Shown here in pieces: positions 33,970-44,949 of a stretch of DNA of 64,000 nucleotides. Location: contig NCSJ02000164.1 of NCBI GenBank assembly GCA_002812745.2, forward strand, positions 1-64,000. Direction: 5' to 3'. The notes beneath the pieces were generated by a model. It saw nothing but the letters and a program-made list of their open reading frames with translations, searched no databases and was not told the DNA's origin. Within the stretch, counting starts at the first letter, position 1; every line of letters starts with the position of its first letter. The translations under genes were made by a program, and so were the position numbers. Source of the stretch: Scytalidium lignicola (Eukaryota; Ascomycota; Leotiomycetes).

Positions 33970-35251
33970 AAAAGCGGCCCAGTGGAGAATCTCGAATTGT
34001 AGAGCCGCGGCGCAGTGGGTATACTAGGACTGCCTTTGAAGTAAAACAGGTGAAATTGAGTATTAATCTGAAAGAATATTATTGCAACTGCAAACAGGGA
34101 GTTGGCAGTCTACTTATAATGCGTCGCGTGATCATTAAACTTCTGAGACGGATCCAAACGCAAGCCACTTTGTACGAATAATTATGAAAGGATGAGACAA
34201 ACGGCAGTTTTGAGCGGTGGCTGCTGCTGAACTTGGAGCATCTGGGGTGGCAAGGGTGCTTAAAAACACCCTTTGCATCTTGCTCTAAAAGGTAGTAATT
34301 GAGTTTATAATGATAATAGCAGAAACTGTAGTTAAAAGGCCTATTTACTTAGAATAAAATGCTGTATTTAGCGTGGCTTGGCGGTTTTAGCGTAGGTGTG
34401 GCCCTTACAACCGCATCCGAGGTGGGGCCGCCGTGCTTACAGTACCTTAGCGCAGTGCGGCTGCACGGGCAAAGGCGGTAAGAGCGGGGGAGCTTTGAAC
34501 TCAGAAGTGCTCTTGCTGTAACTAAAGATGCCTCACTTCGATTTTGTCCACCTTTTTACTTGTACAGCCTGTCAGAGACCTAATCTAGAAGCTGATAATT
34601 AGCTATCAATTTTAGAATAAGAAAGCTATGATAAAAGAATTAAGGCTACAGACACAAGCTATTCAAGAAGAGATTAAATAATGCTTATAGAGTTGTGTTA
34701 GTTATATAAGAGAACATAAGTTATTATTCTGTTCAAAGACTGTCTCCTCCGTAGAATCTGATCGATGGATTGATGTTATTAGCTGTTTCTGTTTCTCACC
34801 AATATCGTGATTTGACAATTGCAGGGACCTGGCATGTTGGATTTTGTTGTCTTATGTATCTCTTTTCTGGAGCTATAGCAGCACAACTCTTCCTCTCATA
34901 CCTAGGGACTTAGAGCTAAGAGTTTCTTAGAGAGCACTTTTGGATTAAATCTCTTAGCCTCTCGTTGGAGTATATCTTCTACATTAAGAGAGATAAGGTA
35001 ATTCTGGTACACTATTGGTCTAATATCCTAGCATCCGAATGCATGCATGAATCTAATTAACCTGTGAAATTATTCAAAATTTCCAGATGCTAAATATATA
35101 ATTTGTATGATCGCCAACATTTCCAACCTGCGATTTCTACTAGATGAAGAAACAATTTTTCAAAATAGGGAAACAGTAACTTTGTTGTTCTGGGAAATGG
35201 CAATTCTGTATATATGCTTGCATTTCTTGTAATTTGTGTAGAATTATTAAT
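33970..35251. other. Intergenic with a GC-rich island and a hairpin
   Basis: 1.3 kb between the HET start and the 3' end of the SDR gene. It holds a hairpin (stem AAGGGTG 34252-34258 with CACCCTT 34267-34273) and a GC- and CpG-rich patch at about 34370-34500 that contrasts sharply with its AT-rich surroundings. Both look like remains of a mobile element, but I find no coding sequence or defined ends. Confidence 0.45.
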
Positions 35252-36104
35252 TTAACTGCCAAGATATTTGTTGAAGTTCGGTGCTCCAGAACTAGCAGTC
35301 CATCCTCCGTCCACTACCAGTGCTGCGAGTGAATGGAGTGGTTAATACGTCTTTCTGTTTTGGATCGATGGGAGCTTTCAAAGACTTACTTGTTCCTGTA
35401 GTAAAAGAAGCTTCATCACTAGCTAGCCATAGCACTGCTTTGCCGACTTCTTCAGGTTCACTTCCTCTCCCAAGTGGGATGCTGTTTAGCAGCTGTGTGT
35501 GCATTTCTGGATTGCCTTCAAAAGGCCTCGTCATCGGCGTTTTCATATACCCAGGACACACTGCGTTGACCCGGATGCCTTGGTGCGCATGATCCAGTGC
35601 CATAGCTCTAGTCAAGTTCACTACACCTGCTTTGGCCGCATTATATGCACATAATCCATGGTCCCCTGCTAAACCACTTGTGCTGGCTATGTTGACAATA
35701 GAACCACCGCCCTGATTAACCATAACCGGGATAATGTAACGGCCAAGATAAAATAGTGAACAGAGGTTGATATTAATGACGGACCTGAAATCATCCACAG
35801 GCATGGTAGTAACCGTGGCAATAGGGCCAACGATCCCAGCAGCATGGAAGAGGACATCTATTCGACCAAATCGTGAGATGCAGGCCTGCACGGCGGCCTC
35901 GCAGGCTACAGGATCTCCAACATCGAGTTTATGAAATTCAACGGAGCTGCCCGCATCTATCTTGGAGAGAATGTTACGCTCTTCTAGGTCCGTAATGAAG
36001 ACTTTGGCACCTTCGTTGAGAAATAGACTACTTGTTGCGGCACCCAACCCCCCTGAACCGCCAGTAACAAAAACAACTTTGTTATAGAAGAGTGCTTTTG
36101 TCAT
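35252..36104 (-). CDS. Short-chain dehydrogenase/reductase (SDR)
   Basis: Two exons (36104-35390, 35322-35252; 67-nt intron GTAAGT...CGCAG) give 261 aa, a classical SDR length. The cofactor motif TGGSGGLG is at the N-terminus (about aa 14-21), with an acidic residue after beta-2 (ITDLEE) that favours NAD(H). Then follow a NNAG-like HAAG, the catalytic serine in NIASTSG, YNAAK (Tyr/Lys) and NAVCPGYMKTPM. The short second exon encodes the typical C-terminus VVDGGWTASSG. It oxidises or reduces an alcohol/ketone on a small molecule. It opens the biosynthetic or catabolic cluster that runs to the right end. Without the small second exon the protein would end in a non-homologous tail, which supports the intron. 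Confidence 0.92.
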
Positions 36105-36596
36105 TATAGGTATAATATATATCTCGACTTGTGTGTAATATGTCTACTGTGTCTTGCTATCTATTGAAGCTATATATTCGTCCCACATTTCGTCTGACAG
36201 TACAGTTACATACAAACGCTGACAGCATAATGATTCAGCTGTATCTTAGTAAGAGATCTCCGATGGCAGTAGAAATTAAGACAAACGACCTCGTTAGTCA
36301 TGAAAGGATTACAGGCAACGTCAGTCGATGAATGGCAGATAATACAACCTTAACAGCATCGGAGCTCGCGAGAATATTTTTGTACTATTACGCATCTAAG
36401 ACCTTGATATTAGTTAAAGATTTTTTCNTTTTTTTCTTTTCATGAAGTAAATTAGAGTTGAAGATATATCCCTATAAGATTACAATCGTTCTTCTAGATC
36501 GAATCGAATATCAATTGAGCTGTTTACAAATTGTGAAGCACAGGATGGGTATTACTGATATTATATATCATTGTGCTATCAATTAAATCAAGATAT
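36105..36596. other. Intergenic, SDR promoter side
   Basis: AT-rich, 492 bp, holding the SDR promoter and the 3' flank of the monooxygenase gene (same strand). One unresolved base (36428) sits between T runs. No other feature seen. Confidence 0.5.
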
Positions 36597-38907
36597 CTAC
36601 GCAACTGGATCAGCGAATTTCGGTTTCAGACCCTGCAGAAGTTGTATGTGATCCGTGATTATGGCCGCTCCTTCCTGTGATGTGTTCTTATTATTGAATT
36701 TGTCCGACTCTTCCTTAAAACCTGATATGGTTCCATGTTTAACTTGTGGTTTTGGTTTGAAAATTGGATTCCGCAGGTACCAACTGGTACTTTTTCCTTC
36801 TCGTTGATTCCTAGTCGTGCCATCTCCAAGCCACGCCCACATATTGAGGGCTGTGTCACTAGCATCGGAACGCGACCACTCGAAGTCCTCCCATCGTGGA
36901 TTCTCCATAACTTTAATTGCTGACATTGAACCACCTGGGTACACAGCAACGACACGACCATCAAGTTCTCCACGTTTAAACCATGAACGACACTGTAACC
37001 GTATCAGTAGAATCTTCTCAAGTTGGAAAGTAAGGCCATACCTTAGACCCGTAGACAACACGTTTCATGTATGTATCGACATATTGTCCGAACTGCCGGA
37101 TTGGTTCATCCCTATTGATATTATCCGTTAGGAGAATGATCTGAGAGCTCTTTTTTGGTCAAGGATAACGTGCTTTGGAACCATAGATTTAAGACCTTCA
37201 CGTTGTAGCTTTGCCACTGCTTTGCAGATATACTCAGCTACCTGTTCAAGTAGAATAATTGTACTTCCAGTGCCAGGACCTCCGTTAGGACCTAAATACA
37301 TAAAGTAGTTCGGCATCTTAGGTGGACACATGGAAAGATAGGATTCAGGGACAGGATCCCATACTTCTCCAAGAGTGACACCGCCAAGACCGTAAGTCGG
37401 AAATCGAGGTTTAAGGGAGCTATAGATTGGTTAGTTCAGTTTCGAGTTGGGGACAGCAATACACACGTGTCAAATCCAGTTGCACAGATAATAGCATCAA
37501 CTTCTCGTAGTTTGCCATCTTCTGTTTGAATGCCGGACTCTGTTACTTTTTCTATAGGGTTCGAAATGAATTCAACATTATCTTGGACAATGGCTTCGAG
37601 ATATCCAGGACCAGCTAAATGGAGTGTCAGAATTATACAAAAAGGAAAATGTTAAGGACCATACGGGTAAGTCTTCGACAGCCAGGCGCTTGGTACCAAT
37701 CGGGTTAGTATTTGTACATTGGGCTGTATTTCTGAAGTACCTACGATATTCTGGGATCAAAGCTTTATATACTTCTGGCTTTTTCGCAAGTTTGGCTCTC
37801 ATCTTTTCATCAAAAAGTGCCCGTGCCTGGGTTTGTAGCTCCGAACCATTGACGATGAAGTCTGTACCAGAGTTCAGCGCATCTTCAACAGCGCAGCGGA
37901 ATTCGAGATAAGCTTCGGGATCCTTTGCCCATCTATCTAGATCCTCTTTTGTGTGCTTGACTATGTCACGTTAACTGTGATTTATTGACCTCACGAATCA
38001 GAGTCTTACAGTTTTCGAGATTTTCAGGATTCATGCCTGGCACTTCTTTTCCCGGTTCACGGTAAGCTATCCACGTACGGCCTTTCATATAATGATTACA
38101 GTGCGTCACTATCGGTTGTATTGTTGGTAGGATTTGGATGCCGGAAGACCCACCACCAATTAAGGCAACTCGTTTTCCAGTCATATCATAAGACTCATCC
38201 CATTTTGCTGTGTGGACTAGGTGACCTTTGAAATCATGCAGACCAGGAATGTCAGGCCAATCCCATTTGTTGAGGATCCCTGTGGCTGATATTAAGACAT
38301 TACCACTATCGGACCAAATCTAACGCTTGTTAAGTCTGATAATTAACATATTAATAGAAAATTACCTACTCTACCGGTTTTTGTATCCTTTAGCTGGAGA
38401 TTCCAAAGGCCTTCATTTTCATGCCATCGTGCTTCAATAACTTCGGTATTGAAAGTGATGTATTGATAGACATTATACTTCTCGGTTACTCTCTTCCAGT
38501 AGTCAAATATTTCCTTCCCAGGAGCATAGTACTGTGTCCATCCAGGGTTACTTTCAAAAGATAGTTGATATGCTGCAGCTGGAATATCTGCTACAAATGA
38601 GCTCTCGGGTTAAATGAAAGATGAAAGATAATAGGTGTTTATTACCACATGCCACTGTTTGACTGATTAACCTCATCTATCTTTTCCGGGTTAACATATG
38701 TTACTTACAGCCAGGATAATGATTGTCAAACCAAGTTCCTCCTATATCAGAAGACTGCTCATATATCGCCAACTCTAAATTTTCGATCATCTGTGGGAGC
38801 TTTATACCACTCAAAATACCCGAAAGCCCAGCTCCAATACAAAGAACCTTAATCTTAGCAAAATCGTCTACTGGTGCATCCCGAATTTGGAAAGTTTGCG
38901 CCATCAT
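36597..38907 (-). CDS. Baeyer-Villiger-type flavin monooxygenase
   Basis: Ten exons close to 611 aa: 38907-38709, 38654-38646, 38587-38370, 38319-38010, 37960-37745, 37688-37665, 37614-37467, 37419-37174, 37111-37042, 36992-36597. The 9-nt exon 2 and 24-nt exon 6 restore the conserved YPGLACDIPA and GCRRLTPGPGYLEA segments. FAD site GAGLSG, NADPH site GGGSSG, and the BVMO fingerprint FKGHLVHTAKW (FxGxxxHxxxW) are all present, as are ATGFDTS and CRSWFKRG. Intron 8 (37173-37112) appears to use a GC donor, because no GT keeps phase. The enzyme inserts one oxygen next to a ketone, giving an ester or lactone, using FAD, NADPH and O2. The SDR downstream could supply the ketone. A relative lies at the right edge of the window. 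Confidence 0.9.
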
Positions 38908-40186
38908 GAGTCAGTTAGAAAAAGATTTAATTTCAAAATCTTGTTGAAGGTTAGCAATTAGGCTATCAAGATATAAAAATGCATATAAAGGATATCAAGT
39001 AAGCTCATAAATAATGCGCAATATTGATTACATTATTTGCTTTTAACTAATACCGTGATTGAATACTTGTAGAGATCCAGTATGCTAGAAATTGTTGTCT
39101 TAGGCATCTCTAAGTATTACTAAAGTTTACGTGAATAACTTTAGTATCTCCTTGCTGTATTTATATGACAGTTATAAGCTGCTATCTGTAGGCATCTGTG
39201 ACTAAACAATACATGACAGTGCATGTATCTCGAATGTAATCCTTTCTACCAATTGAGTTGAGCGGAGATTAACGGTACCCATAATCAATACTAAACTGCC
39301 ATTGCCCTAATTATTATAATAAAATTTATTAATAATCTGTTAATTCAAACATTTTTAGGTAACATATATACAAACTGACTCTACAACTATCTGATAATGA
39401 CCTGCTAGGATAGCTAGATCACCCTAGAGTGAGGAATGGCGCCCTAAAACCCACTGGGTCCCCGCCTCACGTGGATCTAAGTGGATTTTTAAAAAATCCC
39501 CAAACCCCAGAAAACCACGGCTGGGTAGGAGGTTGGTACCCACCTCTTACCCACGAGGCCCCACTCCTCGCTCTAATCACCTGGTCGTTGAGATTATCTG
39601 ACAAAATTTGCTTATAACGCTTTCACTTATCCAAATAGTCCGGTAGCGTATGAGACGGGTGTAGCAAGAAAGGTAGTATGCTGCAGTAGTATAGAACGAT
39701 ATTAACAAAGTGCATGATTGGAATACTGAATGTATTAATGTAATGGTGTTTTACAATGTGATATAATACCTGGTATAGATGTCATTTAAATTATAGATGT
39801 CAATGAAAGCGGGAATTGTTGGAGATAATAGAGATATGAACAAATGGAAGTCAGGGAGCAACTAAGATCTAGATCTCTCAATCTCCATGGTCAAATTTTC
39901 TACAAATAAAGAATCTTCGGTCAGACTGGCTAGATGCTCTTCATCAAATCGAGAATATATACACCCACAAATACAGTAAAGACTTTTATAAGGAGGCTAT
40001 CTCTAGAGAGCACAGATTCCATGCACCTGAACTAAACTAGGTTCTTCCTCGGAATCCTTCTTTCTCTGGACATATTATTTTGACTTATTGGAATAGGAGC
40101 CTTGAAATACATATTTCATTGAAATTCTGCTTTAAACCAACCACAGCTAAGACTGCAAGCATTAGAGAATATAGTTCCGCTCTGCT
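38908..40186. other. Intergenic with foldback repeat
   Basis: 1.3 kb of AT-rich DNA upstream of the monooxygenase and downstream of the MFS gene. The only clear structure is the GC-rich foldback element at 39422-39578. No gene seen. Confidence 0.55.
39422..39578. repeat. Foldback (MITE-like) element
   Basis: A GC-rich ~157-bp island in AT-rich DNA whose ends are imperfect inverted repeats. The left arm CTAGAGTGAGGAATGGCGCC (39424-39443) pairs with the right arm 39557-39576, about 16 of 20 matches, with three of the four differences transitions. The centre is a near-perfect palindrome (GGATTTTT / AAAAAATCC, about 39483-39499), so the whole element can fold on itself. It has no coding capacity. 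The structure fits a short non-autonomous DNA transposon. A target-site duplication was not clear. Confidence 0.5.
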
Positions 40187-42467
40187 TCAAATGATTTCCC
40201 TTTCAACATGAGCTGATAATGGTTTGTCATCGAGCTGTGCCGAGTTCGATTGTGCTTCTGTTTCAACATCTCCAATATTCTGGTTAGTATAAATCCGCCG
40301 TGAAACATGTGAAGTAAGCATGTGATCATAATCTTTCATGGAAGCAGCAGCGATGAGCCCTACTCCGCCTACAGCAACAGCTGCATAATACACGTATGCA
40401 TATGAGGCTGCATAGGCGTCAGCCAAAGAGCTTGCTACAGCTTGTTGGATGGTAGGGTTAATTCCTGGAACTGCAGCGAGAGCTGCAGGAGTTCCGACCT
40501 TGATGGCAGCAAAAAGAGACGTAAGTGACGAAGATGGAAGTCCAGCAGCAATTGCTGCATCAGGAACGCGATTAGCAATTTCAGACGGCGTCTTGTTGGT
40601 CAAGATAGCTAAGAATACTGTAGTGAATATAGAACCCCATGCGGTTCTCATCATAAAGATGATGGCTATTTGCAGTTAGTACTCGTTAGGATATATCAAG
40701 GGATTAACCATACCAAACACGCTGCCAAGGTCTGCATCATTTGCGTCAAGTTGACACAGCGTTACCGGAATAAGTTCAAGAATGCCAGCTGGAAAGGTTG
40801 CAAGAAAGGAGAATGCAGCGCTTTGGCCTTTGTTATGCGTATTACCAGACGCCAGGGCTCCGGCAAAGGCCGTGCTGACGAGAGTGAAGACGATAACTTG
40901 AAGCCGGATATGCTTAACTACATGGAAGAGAGAGCCAAAGATAACGATGCCTCCCCAAATACCGAAAGCGATAGTTGTTGAAAGCCATGCATTGTCACGC
41001 CAGCCTTTTGCTTGAGCACCGTAGATCGCGGCGACCTCTTCACTAGAGTCAGTTAAGGGCAGCCGAAATATTCTATTAGAAACTCACGAGATGGCCAAAT
41101 GACACTCAGAGAAACGTATAAAACACCCGAGACAATACAGATAATGTTCAAGCACACAAATCCTCTGACATCTTTGAAGAAGTGCATCGGAACGAGGGGA
41201 TTAGAAACATTCGAATAGATTTCTGGTTCTCATAAGTCTCTATATCGGGGTTGATTACGACATTTAAAAACATACCCCATAAGATAAACAGAATAAGGAT
41301 GATACCTCCAATAATGATTAGACAAAGAATGCGTACTGACTTCCATGGTAATGGTTGGCCACCTTTTAGAAGAGTTAGTGTTGAACAGAGAAGAATGAGA
41401 CGAAGAGACCAACCCCAGGATACCCCAAGAAGAAACAATGCCAATCCGCTAACGAATAAGAAGACTCCTATGAAGTCAATTCGTGAAAACTCCTCTGCAA
41501 GCGTACGTTGGCCACCGTGGAGTTGATTAAAAGTTGGTGGATGGTAAAACAAGAATTCAAGAACAAAAGCACAGCCGATCAAGATAATATAGACATAATA
41601 GCACCACCTAGAAGAAGTTAGTAATAGTTATTAGATATGTAGTTGTCGGAAATAATAACCTCCAGTTCGCAGTATGAGTGAGCATAACAGCTGCAGTTTT
41701 GTTAGAAGGGACCATCGTAAAGCTAGATTGACCGTACCAAGGTATGCACCAAATCCAGTAGGAATCACACTGGGAACAACACAAATCACCACACCAACCA
41801 GCTTGTATTTATTTGGGCATATTTCACCCACGGTGAGGGCATAGCAAGTGTGAATCCCCCCGGATAGACCTAACAAGACCTAAACGAATATCAGCCTCGA
41901 CATAAAGCAGTTCATTTCGTTCCACATGCATTTGCCCCAATTAGGGTATTCATGTTTTGCGCTGTGCAAGCAATGATGCCTTAACTAGCCATTAGTAAAA
42001 GTAACAGATAAAGGTCTTAGGATGACTTCACCTCCAATTAGGCCCATGATTGAGGCCGAGAGAACCCAGTATCGCCGTCCAAACTTATCTGACAGTCGAC
42101 CAAAGAGAATTATTGAGATTGCACAACATGTTGACCAAATGATTGAAAAAAGACTAGAATTATCGGTTGGGCCTGACTTGGGATGAGCTCTTGAAGATAG
42201 AGTTGTGATGAGTGGTTTACCTATATCAGTGTTTATAACGGTAAGGATGGCTGCTGGAGGAGAGAAGCCCCAATAACTGCCAGTAGTTCCTAATGAAATG
42301 GAAAAGATAGCCAGGAGAACTTTGATAAGATAGCCTTTGGTCATCTCAGATTGATCCGATGTTAATGCTTGGGAATGCATGTAATCATCGAGGGTTCCTT
42401 GATCTTTCTTGGCCAGTTCAAGCTCGAGCTGCTGGAGCTTACTCAACTCCTCAGTTTGTGACTTCAT
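40187..42467 (-). CDS. TRI12-type MFS efflux transporter
   Basis: Ten exons give 609 aa: 42467-42221, 42172-42032, 41979-41930, 41879-41738, 41690-41660, 41607-41414, 41362-41276, 41222-41088, 41037-40714, 40665-40187. It has many hydrophobic helices. The MFS loop motif GRLSDKFGRR lies between helices 2 and 3. SYWGFSPPAAILT and the long tail after the last helix are typical of the fungal trichothecene-pump (TRI12) branch, which exports secondary metabolites or siderophores by proton antiport. The first ~45 aa are a charged cytosolic N-terminus. Intron 3 (41929-41880) best fits a GC donor: it keeps the family sequence GAN-VLLGLSGG, whereas the nearest GT donor needs a later acceptor and drops several conserved residues. 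It is divergent from the PhyH gene at 43190, probably sharing a promoter, which ties it to the cluster. Confidence 0.9.
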
Positions 42468-43189
42468 GATGTTAGAGGTGAGATTGGAATCTGAAGAAGT
42501 TAGTCACAGAGTTACTATTACTATAGAGCTGAGAAATGAGTTCATATAAGGTGAAGATACGTGCGGAACCGCATCTTATGCCTTATATGCTTCTATGCGT
42601 GGCTTATTCTCAACCACAATTTCGTTTATATTACAGCAGTTTGGCTTAGTTTGAGTTGTGACTGTTCATAGGTTTACGTGGACATGTCACCACAGCCTTC
42701 AAAGTACGATTGCCAATCAATGATCATCAATGGTATAATATTTCAGGTGAGACAAGGCTAAAATCATGTGGCTTGTTATTTCCTTTATTGTCAAGAGTCC
42801 ATTTTCTGATTGCGATGATCTTGAGTGGACAGTCAGCATGTGTTGACTACTACACTCGTTGGCGTTAACGCCTTCATTAGCATGATGCTACACTCCAGAT
42901 TAATTGGTGCACAAACGCGGGGTAATATAGTGATCCCCAGATCTTCCGGAGATTACAGTCAGATCCTCTAGCTGTTCTTAATCATCTTAAGGCGCAGAGA
43001 AGATAAGACGACAAGCGCGGTAATGAAAGTCCAACTGATCACGAAGATCGTGAAATGAGCACACAAACATACCTAGGAAGAGGGAGAATGGTTAAGCTTA
43101 TAAACAATAGCCCGCGTTGCTTACAATAGCCCTAAGATACTGCTGCGCACCATCCCGAATCCCTATAGCTACTGTAGCTCTCTGAAAAG
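42468..43189. promoter_or_regulatory. Divergent promoter region, MFS / PhyH
   Basis: 722 bp between two gene starts facing outward. It contains TGCGGAACCGCA (42562-42573), a CGG-N2-CCG inverted repeat that suits a Zn2Cys6 dimer. It also contains GATCCCCAGATC (42932-42943), carrying the octamer TCCCCAGA (reverse TCTGGGGA) that recurs in the promoters of the cluster regulators. Functions are inferred from pattern only. Confidence 0.4.
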
Positions 43190-44023
43190 ATGACCACAGA
43201 TAAATCCGAAGTTCTGCACAACAGTATTTCAACCGCTCAGCAACAGTTGAAAGAAGATGGATATTGTGTGATTGCAGATGTACTAGATCCTGAACACACC
43301 CAAGATGTGCTCAAAAAGCTGTGGATCGCAGCAGAGGAAAATAAACGTCAGGGCTCAGCATTACACCTACCTGACCTCGATCCAAATGACAAGAATGTGA
43401 GGGTTTTCTATCTGCTCGAGCGCGACTCAGTGTTCCGCGAGCTGATCCAGCACCAAGTCGCTATAGAAACAGTCAAATCGGTTCTTGGTCAGAATATTTT
43501 GGTATCCAACTTCACTGCCAATATTGCCCGTCCTGGGTCAGGCTCCATGAAGCTCCACTCGGATCAATCACTTGTTGTGCCAGAGCCGTGGACCACCTCG
43601 TGGGCTCTCAACATTATCTGGTGTCTTACGGATGTATACTTCGAAAATGGTGCTACATTATACATTCCCGGGAGCCACCGATGGCAACGGCGAGCGGACG
43701 TGCCACATGATGTTGAGACACAGTTGAAGCCCTTTGTGGCGAAAGCAGGATCGATAGTGGCTATGGATGGACGAACGTGGCATACATCTGGCTCCAACGT
43801 CACCAAGGATCAAGATCGGGCCCTTTTATTTGGCTACTATACAGTTCCATTTCTTCGCCAACAGGTCAATTGGACTGCTGCGTTATCATCAGATACTAAA
43901 GCAACGTTGAGTAATGACATGCGCGAGCTGTTGGGAGTTAATATCACTGCAAATACAGGTACAGTGAGCGATGTGGGTACTGGATTAGATAAATATGAAA
44001 TCAAGTCAACAGTAATAGCTTAA
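43190..44023 (+). CDS. Phytanoyl-CoA dioxygenase (PhyH) family protein
   Basis: An intronless gene of 277 aa. The fold signature is clear: QLKEDGYCVIADVL at the start, then NFTANIARPGS, the iron-binding LHSDQS (His and Asp), NIIWCLTDVYFENGATLYIPGSH, and the second histidine in TWHTSGSN, followed by the arginine of DRALLFGYY for 2-oxoglutarate. All Fe(II)/2-oxoglutarate ligands appear present. Members hydroxylate fatty acyl-CoA at C2 (alpha-oxidation) or tailor fungal terpenoids and meroterpenoids. It is divergent from the exporter and followed on the same strand by the small SnoaL/LEH-like gene. No peroxisomal targeting signal is visible at the C-terminus (ending STVIA). Family certain, substrate unknown. 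Confidence 0.92.
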   Translation: MTTDKSEVLHNSISTAQQQLKEDGYCVIADVLDPEHTQDVLKKLWIAAEENKRQGSALHLPDLDPNDKNVRVFYLLERDSVFRELIQHQVAIETVKSVLGQNILVSNFTANIARPGSGSMKLHSDQSLVVPEPWTTSWALNIIWCLTDVYFENGATLYIPGSHRWQRRADVPHDVETQLKPFVAKAGSIVAMDGRTWHTSGSNVTKDQDRALLFGYYTVPFLRQQVNWTAALSSDTKATLSNDMRELLGVNITANTGTVSDVGTGLDKYEIKSTVIA

Positions 44024-44425
44024 AGATATCCTAGTATGATACATAGTTACGCAATAATGAACCTATATTCAATTCAAACTTATGATACAATACCTGAGTT
44101 TCCACTACTTGATGATTAAATCCATAGTACTATTTCTGAACCTCCATTAGTATCATAAATGCAGCCTAGCGGGGAGTAGTTCAAATAAACACTTCTGACA
44201 AATTGTCAGAAATCCCTTAGTCAGTGCCTCCAAATACCATCTCTCAGTTGGAATCCTAGAGTTAGGGTTAGTGAGATTTAAGAGATCCCATTCCCTTCAG
44301 ATTATTTAAGCACAATACACTCTTTGCAGCGAATTAGCATTCAGGTCATTGCTACAATTGAGTCTCATTTCAGGTCTGTAATATCGTTCCTATTCTATAA
44401 AGACTAGCTGGCTGAGTTATGTAGT
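44024..44425. other. Intergenic
   Basis: 402 bp between two same-strand genes: the 3' flank of PhyH and the promoter of the small SnoaL/LEH-like gene. Nothing else seen. Confidence 0.5.
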
Positions 44426-44815
44426 ATGCTAGATCATCACGAACATCTGGTGCGTGCTGTGTGCCAGGGACTGGAAAAGTGTTCTCCCGACGATGTTGAG
44501 CCTGCGGCCAAGTTCTTCACACCGGATGTAGTTTTTCACATGTGGGGGCCGCATAATGCTCCACTTGTGGGAATAGAAGCTTTACGGTTAGGATTCAAAG
44601 ATACTTTTATATCAGTGAAGGATTTCCAGGTTGAGATCCTCACCATCGCGAGCCACGCCAACACGGTTTTTGTTGAGCGCGTGGAGAGAATGCGGTACAA
44701 TGGTGAACATCCTGTTACTCTTCATATGATAGGAGTAATTGAACTGAGCTCTGATGGCAAAATTAAGTCATGGAAAGACTATTTTGATCCTACAGAAATA
44801 AAACGGTTGGAGTAG
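44426..44815 (+). CDS. SnoaL / limonene-1,2-epoxide hydrolase-like small protein
   Basis: An intronless gene of 129 aa with the NTF2-like cone fold expected of LEH/SnoaL proteins. Visible pieces are FFTPDVVFHMWGPHNAP, the core VFVERVERM, MIGVIELSSDGKIKSW and KDYFDPTE. In limonene-epoxide hydrolase the catalytic Arg-x-Asp and a later Asp lie in ERVD and DYFD. Here the first is RVE (Glu for Asp) and the second is DYFD. It could open an epoxide, or act as a cyclase/isomerase as SnoaL-like proteins do in polyketide and meroterpenoid pathways. Located between PhyH and the ALDH gene. The start is the ATG at 44426, immediately before conserved sequence. Confidence 0.82.
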   Translation: MLDHHEHLVRAVCQGLEKCSPDDVEPAAKFFTPDVVFHMWGPHNAPLVGIEALRLGFKDTFISVKDFQVEILTIASHANTVFVERVERMRYNGEHPVTLHMIGVIELSSDGKIKSWKDYFDPTEIKRLE

Positions 44816-44949
44816 ACGGAGAGATAGATATAGAACATTGCAAAATTAATTGTCATTGCATGGTAAATCCACACTAAATAAACTTCATGTGTTCCGAGTT
44901 TACCAGACTTCCTAGATACCATGCTTCATATTGATATTGAACTATGAGT

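Noticed and set aside
37112..37169. GTTATC as donor for monooxygenase intron 8
   Set aside because: It gives the wrong phase with the only good acceptor. The overlapping GC donor four bases upstream fits phase and family sequence.
41870..41925. Canonical GT-AG alternative for MFS intron 3
   Set aside because: Phase can be kept with this pair, but it removes the conserved VLLG segment. The GC-AG choice (41929-41880) keeps it, so I preferred that.
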